IMG/VR virus record: IMGVR_UViG_3300021197_001389
Coordinates: 1 to 38,906 of that record
Strand: one strand, 5' to 3'
Length of the DNA stretch: 38,906 nucleotides
Source of the DNA: a virus
Both the position numbers and the translations under genes were made by a program. Of the stretch, positions 10,633-17,966 are shown in pieces. The notes beneath the pieces were generated by a model. It saw only the letters and a program-made list of their open reading frames with translations, was not told the origin of the DNA and searched no databases. The first letter of the stretch is position 1, and each line of letters begins with the position of its first letter.

Positions 10633-11058
10633 CTATTGTGTCTTTGCTCGCCTCGTGTGGGCGTCTTGCTTACGTTTAAGCTCAGTATTGATATTTATCG
10701 TACTCGAACTTTCTATATGTTTCAAGAAATAGCAAACAGTTTTTTGGTCTTCCACATTATTTATGTCTAGTAAGTCTTTTAGTGGTGACCAGTCCTTACC
10801 CATGTAAGAACCACTAGCTCCGTCCCATTTATCGGGGAGCATAGCGTGTATAACGAAAGCCTCCTGAATTTCTAAAGGAAAATCCTCTAGTTCAGGTGGC
10901 ATCTCATTTAGATCAGGTTCTTGACCTAATTGGTCGCACATTTGTAAATATGCGTCTACACTAATATTGTTAGTATAATACCTAGTTATTAAAGCAAGAG
11001 CCCAGGCTACTTGCTCTGCGTAAAATTTTCTAGATCGCCTACTTGTTCTGTTACCCAA
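10633..11058 (-). CDS. T: T domain of the tail assembly chaperone, probably made only as a G-T frameshift fusion
   Basis: The frame overlaps the end of the G-like gene by 52 bases. Its only early start is a TTG at 11058, and no good ribosome-binding site precedes it. A -1 slippage at 11028-11022 in the G gene leads into this frame at Tyr (codon 11022-11020), adding 129 residues. The product would be a 273-residue G-T fusion, against 279 in lambda. The added part is acidic in its middle and ends in a Lys/Arg-rich tail (KRKQDAHTRRAKTQ). In lambda, G and GT coat the tape measure while the tube polymerises. The position just before the tape measure supports the call. Confidence 0.82.
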   Translation of the reverse strand: MGNRTSRRSRKFYAEQVAWALALITRYYTNNISVDAYLQMCDQLGQEPDLNEMPPELEDFPLEIQEAFVIHAMLPDKWDGASGSYMGKDWSPLKDLLDINNVEDQKTVCYFLKHIESSSTININTELKRKQDAHTRRAKTQ

Positions 11059-11453
11059 GTATCAAAGTCACTAGCATTTTTCATAAGTACTTCTACGTTT
11101 TCTTGTGAAAATTCTAATTCTGATTCTTCTTGTGCAGGAGTTAAATCTCCTAGTAATAACATATTTTTGGCATATCCGAGTTTAAAACCTGCCCAGCCTT
11201 TAATAACTGCTTTGGTGTACTCTTCAAGAAACTTATCGTCGTCCATCTGCTCTTCGTAACCCCTAGTCTTCTTATTGAATACTTGAGATACACAGCGATT
11301 TCTAAGTTTCATTAGTTCTTCACGTGCTAGGTAGCAAAGTTTTACTTTGAACCCTTCACAACCGGGGTAGTCAAATTCTACCGTTTTTGTTGGAGTCATT
11401 AGACTCTTTAGTGAGACTGCTTTCGGAGTCTCTTTTTTTACTGTATCGTTCAT
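11007..11453 (-). CDS. G: Tail assembly chaperone G-like
   Basis: This 148-residue soluble, acidic protein lies between the tail-tube gene and the tape measure, where lambda places G (140 residues). It contains MTPTKTVEFDYPGCEGFKV, then a helical region with LAREELMKLRNR and a Trp/Gly segment KGWAGFKL. The final codons carry the A AAT TTT slippery site, so a fraction of ribosomes should pass into the T frame. A terminator hairpin lies just upstream, between this gene and the tail-tube gene, which would keep its transcription below that of the tube protein. Confidence 0.8.
   Translation of the reverse strand: MNDTVKKETPKAVSLKSLMTPTKTVEFDYPGCEGFKVKLCYLAREELMKLRNRCVSQVFNKKTRGYEEQMDDDKFLEEYTKAVIKGWAGFKLGYAKNMLLLGDLTPAQEESELEFSQENVEVLMKNASDFDTWVTEQVGDLENFTQSK
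11022..11028 (-). promoter_or_regulatory. -1 programmed frameshift heptamer (A AAT TTT)
   Basis: Read on the minus strand, the G frame is GAA AAT TTT ACG, so the heptamer is A AAT TTT, fitting X XXY YYZ. A -1 shift re-pairs both tRNAs on AAA TTT and continues TAC GCA GAG in the T frame. G would stop four codons later, at the TAG at 11009-11007. Confidence 0.85.
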
Positions 11454-11463
11454 TTATTTTTCC

Positions 11464-11495
11464 AAAAAAAGGTGGACAGGGTTCTCCTGCCCACC
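11464..11495 (-). terminator. Intrinsic terminator after the tail-tube gene
   Basis: On the minus strand there are 10-base arms at 11495-11486 and 11480-11471 (one G-T pair) around a 5-base loop, followed by seven T at 11470-11464. It sits between the tail-tube stop (11507) and the G-like start (11453). It probably allows partial read-through so that tube protein is made in excess. Confidence 0.88.
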
Positions 11496-11506
11496 GTTAA
11501 GTTTTA

Positions 11507-12904
11507 TTATGAAGTGTAAGTTACACTCATTTCATTTGCACTATCTGAAGCAGTTGCAGACGAAAGATCTGTTGGTAAAGCATGGAAATTAACATCTACA
11601 CCAATCACATCTTCAATAGAGTGAGTTGGTAGTTCTAGATGGCAATTTGGCAATGCCACAGCTACTTTCGGTGCGTTTGCGCCACCAATGCTGAATGTCA
11701 TGTTAAAGCTATTTGTAATAGTATCTTGCGATTCGTGTAAATCTTCTAAAAGATCTTGCGAGCCGTTTGCTGCACTATTTAAGTAACAGGTAAAGTTACC
11801 TGAAACTGATCTAGTTCCCATGACGTGTCCTAAAGGCTGATTGACAGACCCTAGGGTTTCTGGTGTTAAGTAAGTTAGATTGTTTTCAATCGTAATATTA
11901 CCACCTGTCAACACGACATTATAAGTTGTGTCTGTTGCACCATATACTTCTTCAAAAACAGTACCAGTACCTGTAGCAGCAGCTGATCCTCTTGTGAAGA
12001 TAACTCCTACAGTATTAGCCGATCCACCAACGTCAGTTGCTGTAAAGTCAGTATTTCCTACTGAAGCAATTTTATATTTGCTACCCTGTACCATTGCTGT
12101 TGCAGCGATTGCGATGTTATTAAACCCGTCTCCGCCTGCTCCGACTGAAACGTCAGATGCGATAGCTAATGAAGTAAGCTTTTGTCTAATATAATTTGAA
12201 GTACTTGATACTCCTTCGTTAATTAAACCTTTTGTTGTAGTACCTGCCGCAGCTGTGTTTAACTGTGCGACTTCACTAATTTTTTTACCTTGTCCTGACC
12301 AAGCAACTTGTGCTAATCCTTCGATATCAAAATCGATAGATGCAGAACCGACTGAACAGTCACTAATTTTGTAAACTGTAACTCCGTCTGTTCCAGTATC
12401 GTATGTTGCTACGCTACTGTCTTTTGCTGCTCCGAGTACAAAGAATAAGTCAAAAACACCTAGTGTCACCTTATTTGAGTTTTGAAAGTTAAATACATTC
12501 GGCTCAAATGTTGATGCTGTTGGTGCTCCTGTTCCGCCTACACCTAGGTTATAGGTTGTTGCGGACATTGCTCCCCATAGAGGCCCTTCTACTGCAAATT
12601 TCTTTGCGTTTCCTGCGTGTTCGTTAGACGCCCACACATTTGCAGCTCCTGAAGTAGTTGGTCTCATATAAGTACTAAAACTCCATTCCGCTGGTGCAAA
12701 AGAGTCGTTGAACATTGCTCTTCCTCTTTTACTGTTACCCGATGAATCGGCTGCTTCGCTCAAAGTAATCTCTGAACTATTAGTAGCCTGACTAAAGGAG
12801 TAACCGTCTAGTACTGGTAATTCATAAAGTGCGTCGTCTGTGCTATCAGCACTCGCGTGAAACTTCATAAATACTTTGGTATCTCTACTAAAATGAAATG
12901 CCAT
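11507..12904 (-). CDS. Major tail tube protein with an inserted repeat-type domain
   Basis: This 465-residue protein lies just before the G/GT chaperone genes, the position of the major tail tube gene. It begins with a short acidic/aromatic N-terminus and is rich in Ser, Thr, Ala and Gly with predicted beta strands, as tube proteins are. Residues about 271-318 (MVQGSKYKIASVGNTDFTA, then NTVGVIFTRG and ATGTGTVFEE) match a short beta module often found inserted in unrelated phage structural proteins. The C-terminal region after residue 330 resumes the tube-like sequence. The start is preceded by AGGAGAAAATA. The gene stands alone between a 61-base gap upstream and a strong terminator downstream, as suits a highly expressed structural protein. 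Confidence 0.85.
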   Translation of the reverse strand: MAFHFSRDTKVFMKFHASADSTDDALYELPVLDGYSFSQATNSSEITLSEAADSSGNSKRGRAMFNDSFAPAEWSFSTYMRPTTSGAANVWASNEHAGNAKKFAVEGPLWGAMSATTYNLGVGGTGAPTASTFEPNVFNFQNSNKVTLGVFDLFFVLGAAKDSSVATYDTGTDGVTVYKISDCSVGSASIDFDIEGLAQVAWSGQGKKISEVAQLNTAAAGTTTKGLINEGVSSTSNYIRQKLTSLAIASDVSVGAGGDGFNNIAIAATAMVQGSKYKIASVGNTDFTATDVGGSANTVGVIFTRGSAAATGTGTVFEEVYGATDTTYNVVLTGGNITIENNLTYLTPETLGSVNQPLGHVMGTRSVSGNFTCYLNSAANGSQDLLEDLHESQDTITNSFNMTFSIGGANAPKVAVALPNCHLELPTHSIEDVIGVDVNFHALPTDLSSATASDSANEMSVTYTS

Positions 12905-12965
12905 TATTTTCTCCTATTATTCTCTGAAAGAGCCGTACTAAATATTTATTTAGCTTAGGCTTTTT

Positions 12966-13430
12966 CTAGTATTGAATCTCTACGATGACTTCTCCGACAC
13001 CGAGAGGCTCCAAAACACCTTCGTCTGTATCAACCGATAAGATTGTAGTCTTAGCTGTTGTTTGAGACGCTCCTGTTGAATCTGTATACGTCAACGGATC
13101 ATTATCCTCGAGTACAGTTTCAACGTCTTCTAGTAATTCTTCAAGTGCTAATATGACGTCATCATTGTCGTTCACATAACACCTAATTGTTACTCTTAAA
13201 AATCTAAATCGGAACCCGCCACCTTCGTATTCACGAGTTTCTTGTCCTGCTCCTACTTGAATTGCTGGGAAGTCTTGTACTTCGTCCCAGAATCTAAGTC
13301 TTGGCTCTACACTTTGAACAGAGCTTCTAAAAGGTGCGCTCCCATTCAAACTTTCGTACAACTTACTCGCAATCGCTCCAACTATGGCTCGTCTACGCGT
13401 TGAGTGTGCTCTAGCTTTAGTCGCGTCCAT
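12966..13430 (-). CDS. Tail terminator / tail completion protein (gpU-like), probable
   Basis: The 154-residue protein has a basic, helical N-terminus (ARAHSTRRRAIVGAIASKL), then LRFWDEVQDFPAIQVGAGQE and a beta-rich middle (FRFRFLRVTIRCYVND), then an acidic helix (LALEELLEDVETVLED). The pattern fits phage tail terminator proteins of the lambda gpU fold, which cap the tube and join it to the head. Its place between the connector gene and the tail-tube gene agrees. Its start overlaps the upstream stop by one base (TAATG). The family was assigned from layout and general sequence look, so function is less sure than for portal or terminase. Confidence 0.65.
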   Translation of the reverse strand: MDATKARAHSTRRRAIVGAIASKLYESLNGSAPFRSSVQSVEPRLRFWDEVQDFPAIQVGAGQETREYEGGGFRFRFLRVTIRCYVNDNDDVILALEELLEDVETVLEDNDPLTYTDSTGASQTTAKTTILSVDTDEGVLEPLGVGEVIVEIQY

Positions 13431-15031
13431 TAGTTTCTCCTAATTGTTGTAGGTTGTCTTCCTAGTATTCCCATAGCAAGTTGTCTAATACTTGCTCCTA
13501 TTATCTTTCGAGGGTCTCTTTGAGTACTCCCCTGTTTTCCGCCCGGTTCAAAAGTTTCATAAGGCTCTCTCATATAAGTATAGTCTATGTCTACTCCACC
13601 TCTTGGACCTAAATTTACATTCTCAACTCGGGCTGAGTTTGCAAATCTACCAGTTCTAAATTGTAGTGCTGGTGGTGTCATTTTACTTGCTACCATTTGG
13701 GGTAACATTTCATTTAACAAGTTTCTTAAAGCTATTGGACTTTGTGTTGTTTTTGCTTCCTCTATACTTTTACCTACTTTAGGTCTTGCTCTAACCCCTT
13801 TACTTGCTGCTATGTAAGCTTTTGAGGTCTTACTACTTGCCCCTCGTATAGATTTGTCTTTACTTTTCTTTCCTCTTACCTTGGCATCTTTTGCTTGTTT
13901 TAAAAGTTTTTTATTAACCTTTAATCTAAAATCTGGTCTAGTACCTTTTACCTTTAGTAGTTTTTCTATTAGCATTATTTGTTGCTGTCTTACTATTAAA
14001 TCTTTTTTAGAAGTAGAACCTTTCATTTCTACCCAGTTTTTTCCAGCCAGCTTCTTCATCGCAGGCTTTACAGCATTCCTTACATAAGAATCAATATGCT
14101 TTTTTATTCCCTTCATGTCATACTTACCTTTTGCAAATTCAGCGTTTCCTTTCGCATCAGTAGCATGTAAGTCAACTACTAAGTCTTCATCAAACGTAAA
14201 ATTATCAACCTTTCTATACTGTGTTAAATCAAACTTCATATCTAGATTATTAGTAATCATAGTTCTAACTACACTAACTTGATCTGCTATTTCTTTCTCG
14301 TACTTCCCAGTAACAGAAACTCTTTTCATTCTGTTAAAATTCTTAGCCATAGCTAAAACTGCTACGGTAGTTTGTTTTCCGCCTTTTGGTCTTATCTCTT
14401 TTGAGCCAAAAGCTTCCATGGCTTCTCCATGTCCTTTAATAGGTTTAACCTCTTGCGATGTTTTCCCTCTCATGGTCTTACCGGCAGGGCTCTTTTTCCC
14501 TTTACCTGCTTCTTCACAGTAGTAAGCAAGTTGTCTAAAAGCTCCACCTCTTGCTTGTTTGTACAATTTCTTAGTAGCATTGTTAACTAAGTTATAAGGA
14601 ATTCCTCCTTTAGTCATCTTACTTGCTTTCGTTACACCCTTTGCTAGGTTTATATCTATTCTGTTTCCACCTTGTTTAGACAGTATGTCTGAGGGGCTTA
14701 TAGTTACAACACCTCTAAAAGTAGTTGTCCAGACTGAAGTTACATTAGTCTTACTTAACATATAGTCTTTAACGCCTTTTTCTGCAGCTTCTGTAAAAGC
14801 TTTATCAAAGCCTCCAGGGTGGTTAACTTGGAGATCTCTGTCCATATCTTTTATGTCTCTTTTACTGAAACTTTTTTGATACTCTCTATAAGCGTCTAAT
14901 AAGTTTCTTTTTAGAGTATTTCTGCAAACTTGCAAAGTATAAGAATACTTATGCTTATGTAAGTTATCAAAACTACCTCTTAGAGAAGTTTTTATTTCTG
15001 CTTTTATTAACTCTGCAACTTCGTCTATCAC
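13430..15031 (-). CDS. Putative neck / tail completion protein with a large Lys-rich N-terminal part
   Basis: This 533-residue protein is very basic. Its C-terminal 120 residues carry PPALQFRTGRFANSARV and IDYTYMREPYETFEP, which look like the neck or tail-completion proteins of the lambda gpZ and HK97 gp10 groups. The first 400 residues are Lys/Thr/Ala-rich with no motif I know. The gene lies between the head-tail connector and the tail terminator, exactly where a neck protein is expected. It overlaps both neighbours (ATGA before, TAATG after). The unusual length compared with typical neck proteins (about 120-200 residues) suggests a fusion of a neck domain to an extra, perhaps DNA- or capsid-interacting, N-terminal region. 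Confidence 0.55.
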   Translation of the reverse strand: MIDEVAELIKAEIKTSLRGSFDNLHKHKYSYTLQVCRNTLKRNLLDAYREYQKSFSKRDIKDMDRDLQVNHPGGFDKAFTEAAEKGVKDYMLSKTNVTSVWTTTFRGVVTISPSDILSKQGGNRIDINLAKGVTKASKMTKGGIPYNLVNNATKKLYKQARGGAFRQLAYYCEEAGKGKKSPAGKTMRGKTSQEVKPIKGHGEAMEAFGSKEIRPKGGKQTTVAVLAMAKNFNRMKRVSVTGKYEKEIADQVSVVRTMITNNLDMKFDLTQYRKVDNFTFDEDLVVDLHATDAKGNAEFAKGKYDMKGIKKHIDSYVRNAVKPAMKKLAGKNWVEMKGSTSKKDLIVRQQQIMLIEKLLKVKGTRPDFRLKVNKKLLKQAKDAKVRGKKSKDKSIRGASSKTSKAYIAASKGVRARPKVGKSIEEAKTTQSPIALRNLLNEMLPQMVASKMTPPALQFRTGRFANSARVENVNLGPRGGVDIDYTYMREPYETFEPGGKQGSTQRDPRKIIGASIRQLAMGILGRQPTTIRRN

Positions 15032-15624
15032 ACCACAACTCTATATAAGTCTAGTACTCTTTTGATGTGGTCTGGAAAGTCAGTACTCGTCCTCATTCCT
15101 GAAGTGCCTTGGTTTTGCAATGTTGCTCCACCTAGAGTCTGTCTTTGCTTATGCTCATCTTTTACATAGTAAGTAATTAGATCGAATATAGCGAGTTTTA
15201 AATCTCTCGGACAGTCTGCGTATCCCGCATTGTAAGTTACCTTTACGGAACCCACACCTTTTGCCCACATTTTGTGATTACCATTATCATCAGTTCTGAC
15301 TATAGCGTCAGCATCATAATCCACAAAATATTCATAATTTGTTGTTGTCAAAGTTTTGTAGTCACCACTATATGTAGTTCTTTCTTGTACTATATCAACC
15401 GCTGTTAACGGACACTCGCTGACAATAATCGTTGAGGTGTAGTTATCGTTGATTGAAAAAGTTTCAACTTTGTTGGTAGAAAAGAAATCAACAAAAGAAG
15501 TACCGCAGTACTTTTTAACAAGGTCTGAAACTTGAGGAACAATTAGATTGAGACGGTCGTCTTCTTTCTCGCCTCTAATTCCTTCAGCGTCCTTGTATTC
15601 ATTTGTCGTTACTAAATCTGCCAT
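15028..15624 (-). CDS. Head-tail connector (HK97 gp6-like adaptor)
   Basis: The 198-residue protein has an N-terminal helix pair (EDDRLNLIVPQVSDLVKKYC), a beta region, and NAGYADCPRDLKLAIFDLITY, the typical helix motif of gp6-type adaptors that bind the portal ring. The placement directly after the capsid gene and before the neck and tail genes fits. It begins after an intrinsic terminator that follows the capsid gene, so it is probably transcribed at a lower level than the capsid. The stop overlaps the next start by 4 bases (ATGA). Confidence 0.8.
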   Translation of the reverse strand: MADLVTTNEYKDAEGIRGEKEDDRLNLIVPQVSDLVKKYCGTSFVDFFSTNKVETFSINDNYTSTIIVSECPLTAVDIVQERTTYSGDYKTLTTTNYEYFVDYDADAIVRTDDNGNHKMWAKGVGSVKVTYNAGYADCPRDLKLAIFDLITYYVKDEHKQRQTLGGATLQNQGTSGMRTSTDFPDHIKRVLDLYRVVV

Positions 15625-15639
15625 AATTATCTCTTAAAA

Positions 15640-15666
15640 ATATTGCGGTGGGGTTTAACCCCCACC
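15640..15666 (-). terminator. Intrinsic terminator after the major capsid gene
   Basis: On the minus strand, arms GGTGGGG (15666-15660) and CCCCACC (15653-15647) pair perfectly around a 6-base loop, followed by GCAATATTTTT. It lies between the capsid stop (15683) and the connector start (15624), mirroring the terminator found after the tail-tube gene. Confidence 0.8.
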
Positions 15667-15682
15667 ACAAAAAGGTTAGCTA

Positions 15683-17128
15683 TTAACTAGCTTTGAACTT
15701 ATAAGCCCACTTAGAAGTAGCACCATCGATTAGATCGGTGAAACCAATTCTTTGTGAAGCAACCAGAACTCTTCTTTGGTTAGCAACTTCATAGTCTGAC
15801 TCAATTGTCACACCACGTAGTCTAGGCATTACGTAGTTTCTTGCATATACTGCAATCGCTCCGTACCCATTAGCTGCTTGAGCAGGGAATTCGTCACAGA
15901 GTAGAACTCTTGAGCCAAATACCTGACCAATCTCACCAGTGAGTTTAGTAGCCATATCACCAACTAGATTAGCATCTTGGAATTCTGCGTCTTCTAGTAA
16001 CTGGAAGTAAGCACTTTGTGAAACAATATAAGTTACGTCGTTAGGGTTAACACCGTATTTGCCCATATTCTTTCTTAAAGCAAGCAATTCTGCAGCAGTA
16101 ACAGTATCTGAAGCTACAGCTGTTGCTGATTGAGTTTCATCACTATCTGCTGATGCCATTTTGATAAGACCATCAAAAGTTCCTGATGTATAAACACCAG
16201 TAGAGTGGTTACCTAATAGTAACGCATTCTCAATACCTTTTGCATGTGATCTAACAATTGATTCCCTAATTAAAGGAAGAATCGGCATGATTGCATCTTC
16301 TTCAGTCTCATTACCTAAGTATGATTGTGAAATAAGTTTGTGAGTTGATAGAGTTTTCTCTGTCAAATCAACACCACCGAAAGGTGAACCATAGGTGTCG
16401 CCTGTCTGAGCCAAGTTACCATGTGGTGAAGAACCACTAGCTACTTGGTTAGTAGTGAATTCAGCGTATCCGCTGTCGGGTAAGATAGGGATAATCATAT
16501 TAGCGGAATTCATTTGAATTTCTCTAAATAGCGGTGCTAATACTAGCTCGCTTTGAATATCTCTTTCTACGTTTGTAGAAACGATTTGCTCGAAATCAGC
16601 AGATGAAACCTGAACACCTGAGTGTTGGTTTACCTTTTCCATTACGCCTTTAGCGTATGGAGTATCAAAGCCTCTACCTGTTGCTAGACCTAAGATCTTC
16701 GCATCTACGATATCGCCTTCGAAAGCTTCTTTCCAGTTTTTGTTGCCTCTATCTTGGAAAATCCTTTTTGATTCGCGCATGGCTTGAATCTCTTCTGATT
16801 TTTCGGATAGTTCGGATTGTAGTTCCTTAACAACAGACTCTAGGTCTCCCTGTCTTTCTTCTACTTTCTTAGCAACATCATTGATTAACTTCTCAGCTCC
16901 AGAAATACTTGACTTAACAACTACTTTCTGTTTTTCCTGCTCGGCTTCCAATTCAGCTTTTTCAGTAGCTTCTACTTCAGCTTTCGCTGTAGTTTCTGCT
17001 TCATCTTTAGCTTTTTGCTCGGCTTGCTTCATTGCAATGCTAGTCGCAGTTTGATCTGCTACTTGCTTTGCGAATGCTTCAAGGTCGAACTCAGGGCTTA
17101 CTTCAGGATTTTTCTTTTCTTCTGACAT
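15683..17128 (-). CDS. Possible nested product: scaffold plus major capsid protein from an internal start
   Basis: Met197 of the fused gene (ATG 17128-17126) follows ACGGAGACTAAA, which gives a GGAG six bases from the start codon. The product, beginning MSEEKKNPEVSPEF, would hold 481 residues: the coiled-coil scaffold and the capsid domain without the protease. Such an internal start would make capsid protein in excess of protease, as virions need hundreds of capsid copies and few proteases. The site lies at the protease-scaffold junction, where a separate gene would begin in HK97. It is inferred from sequence only. Confidence 0.5.
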   Translation of the reverse strand: MSEEKKNPEVSPEFDLEAFAKQVADQTATSIAMKQAEQKAKDEAETTAKAEVEATEKAELEAEQEKQKVVVKSSISGAEKLINDVAKKVEERQGDLESVVKELQSELSEKSEEIQAMRESKRIFQDRGNKNWKEAFEGDIVDAKILGLATGRGFDTPYAKGVMEKVNQHSGVQVSSADFEQIVSTNVERDIQSELVLAPLFREIQMNSANMIIPILPDSGYAEFTTNQVASGSSPHGNLAQTGDTYGSPFGGVDLTEKTLSTHKLISQSYLGNETEEDAIMPILPLIRESIVRSHAKGIENALLLGNHSTGVYTSGTFDGLIKMASADSDETQSATAVASDTVTAAELLALRKNMGKYGVNPNDVTYIVSQSAYFQLLEDAEFQDANLVGDMATKLTGEIGQVFGSRVLLCDEFPAQAANGYGAIAVYARNYVMPRLRGVTIESDYEVANQRRVLVASQRIGFTDLIDGATSKWAYKFKAS

Positions 17129-17716
17129 TTTAGTCTCCGTTTTGTCGGCTATTGCCTCGCTTGACTGCTCAATCTTTGCACTAGCGTCGATTGAGTGAGT
17201 CTCTTTTATAAAAGTCTTTTTGAACTGATCGTACTCTTCCATACTATCAAATGATTTCGCTAGTGAGAAGACTGCGTTTTGGTTACAAGGAACCGAAACA
17301 ACAGACACTTCAAATAGTTCAGCGTCTTTTATTCTATATCCATCGGTTTCGGATATATAATCCGCGTCCTTGACTTTGAAACCGACAGAAAAAGCTCCAA
17401 GAACGCCATCTTTAATAAGATCTTTTATTTCGCCAGCAGATTTGGAAATACGAGCTGTAAGCTCTAATCCATTATCTGTGACCCCTATTTCTTTTGCACG
17501 ACCGATTGGACGGTCGTAGTTGTGATTAAACAAGATAACTGGATTATTTTTAAAATTATCCAGACCACCTTTAGTCCAAGCACCACCATCAATTGTATCA
17601 CCAGCTCTATCGATATGGTTCGTACTAGCTGATCCTTTGATATCTAGTCCGCCATCATCGTCTTCTGATAACATCTTGAAAGTGTTTGTCCAATGAAAGA
17701 TTTTTTCTTTAGCCAT
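15683..17716 (-). CDS. Fused HK97-type prohead protease, scaffold and major capsid protein
   Basis: Three parts are seen in 677 residues. Residues 1-155 are an S78-type prohead protease, with His65 in LFNHNYDRPIGRAKE and Ser110 in LGAFSVGFKVKDA; HK97 protease also uses His65. Residues about 200-315 are a charged Ala/Glu/Lys coiled coil like the HK97 delta (scaffold) domain. From about residue 325 comes an HK97-fold capsid protein (PILPDSGYAEFTTNQ; YIVSQSAYFQLLEDAEFQD; GSRVLLCDEFP). A good Shine-Dalgarno (AAGGAGG) precedes the 17716 start. An internal ATG at 17128 with its own GGAG could also yield scaffold-capsid alone. The protease would cut the scaffold away during maturation. Confidence 0.93.
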   Translation of the reverse strand: MAKEKIFHWTNTFKMLSEDDDGGLDIKGSASTNHIDRAGDTIDGGAWTKGGLDNFKNNPVILFNHNYDRPIGRAKEIGVTDNGLELTARISKSAGEIKDLIKDGVLGAFSVGFKVKDADYISETDGYRIKDAELFEVSVVSVPCNQNAVFSLAKSFDSMEEYDQFKKTFIKETHSIDASAKIEQSSEAIADKTETKMSEEKKNPEVSPEFDLEAFAKQVADQTATSIAMKQAEQKAKDEAETTAKAEVEATEKAELEAEQEKQKVVVKSSISGAEKLINDVAKKVEERQGDLESVVKELQSELSEKSEEIQAMRESKRIFQDRGNKNWKEAFEGDIVDAKILGLATGRGFDTPYAKGVMEKVNQHSGVQVSSADFEQIVSTNVERDIQSELVLAPLFREIQMNSANMIIPILPDSGYAEFTTNQVASGSSPHGNLAQTGDTYGSPFGGVDLTEKTLSTHKLISQSYLGNETEEDAIMPILPLIRESIVRSHAKGIENALLLGNHSTGVYTSGTFDGLIKMASADSDETQSATAVASDTVTAAELLALRKNMGKYGVNPNDVTYIVSQSAYFQLLEDAEFQDANLVGDMATKLTGEIGQVFGSRVLLCDEFPAQAANGYGAIAVYARNYVMPRLRGVTIESDYEVANQRRVLVASQRIGFTDLIDGATSKWAYKFKAS

Positions 17717-17718
17717 GG

Positions 17719-17964
17719 TTAAGCCTCCTTTTTAACCTTTGCCTTTTTAGGCGCAGGTGCTGGAGTTTCCACTACGGCAACTTCAATTGGAAATCTATAT
17801 TTAGCAGCAGATAATACTCTATTCCATGATCCATACTTTCTTCTTAAAAGATAGTCTCTCACAGGAGCTTTCTCGTCCGCTTTATAATCAGTTAGGCTGA
17901 TAGTATCTACATTTTTTGCCTGCATATACTCGCTTAAAGCCTTTAGCATCATATTTTTTGTCAT
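17719..17964 (-). CDS. Small basic protein with an HNH-associated-repeat-like motif
   Basis: This 81-residue protein lies between portal and the protease-capsid gene. Its segment RRKYGSWNRVLSAAKYR resembles the short repeat often attached to HNH and homing endonucleases (a pattern like FGSWNEALRAAG), which is thought to touch DNA. The C-terminus is a Pro/Ala/Lys tail (APAPKKAKVKKEA). It has no nuclease residues of its own. A role in packaging or as a minor DNA-binding structural protein is possible, but I do not know its function. It starts 2 bases after the portal stop. Confidence 0.7.
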   Translation of the reverse strand: MTKNMMLKALSEYMQAKNVDTISLTDYKADEKAPVRDYLLRRKYGSWNRVLSAAKYRFPIEVAVVETPAPAPKKAKVKKEA

Positions 17965-17966
17965 AA

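Noticed and set aside
10633-11058. T frame as an independent gene starting at TTG 11058
   Set aside because: No ribosome-binding site, and a correct slippery heptamer plus lambda-like lengths explain it better as the frameshifted half of G-T.
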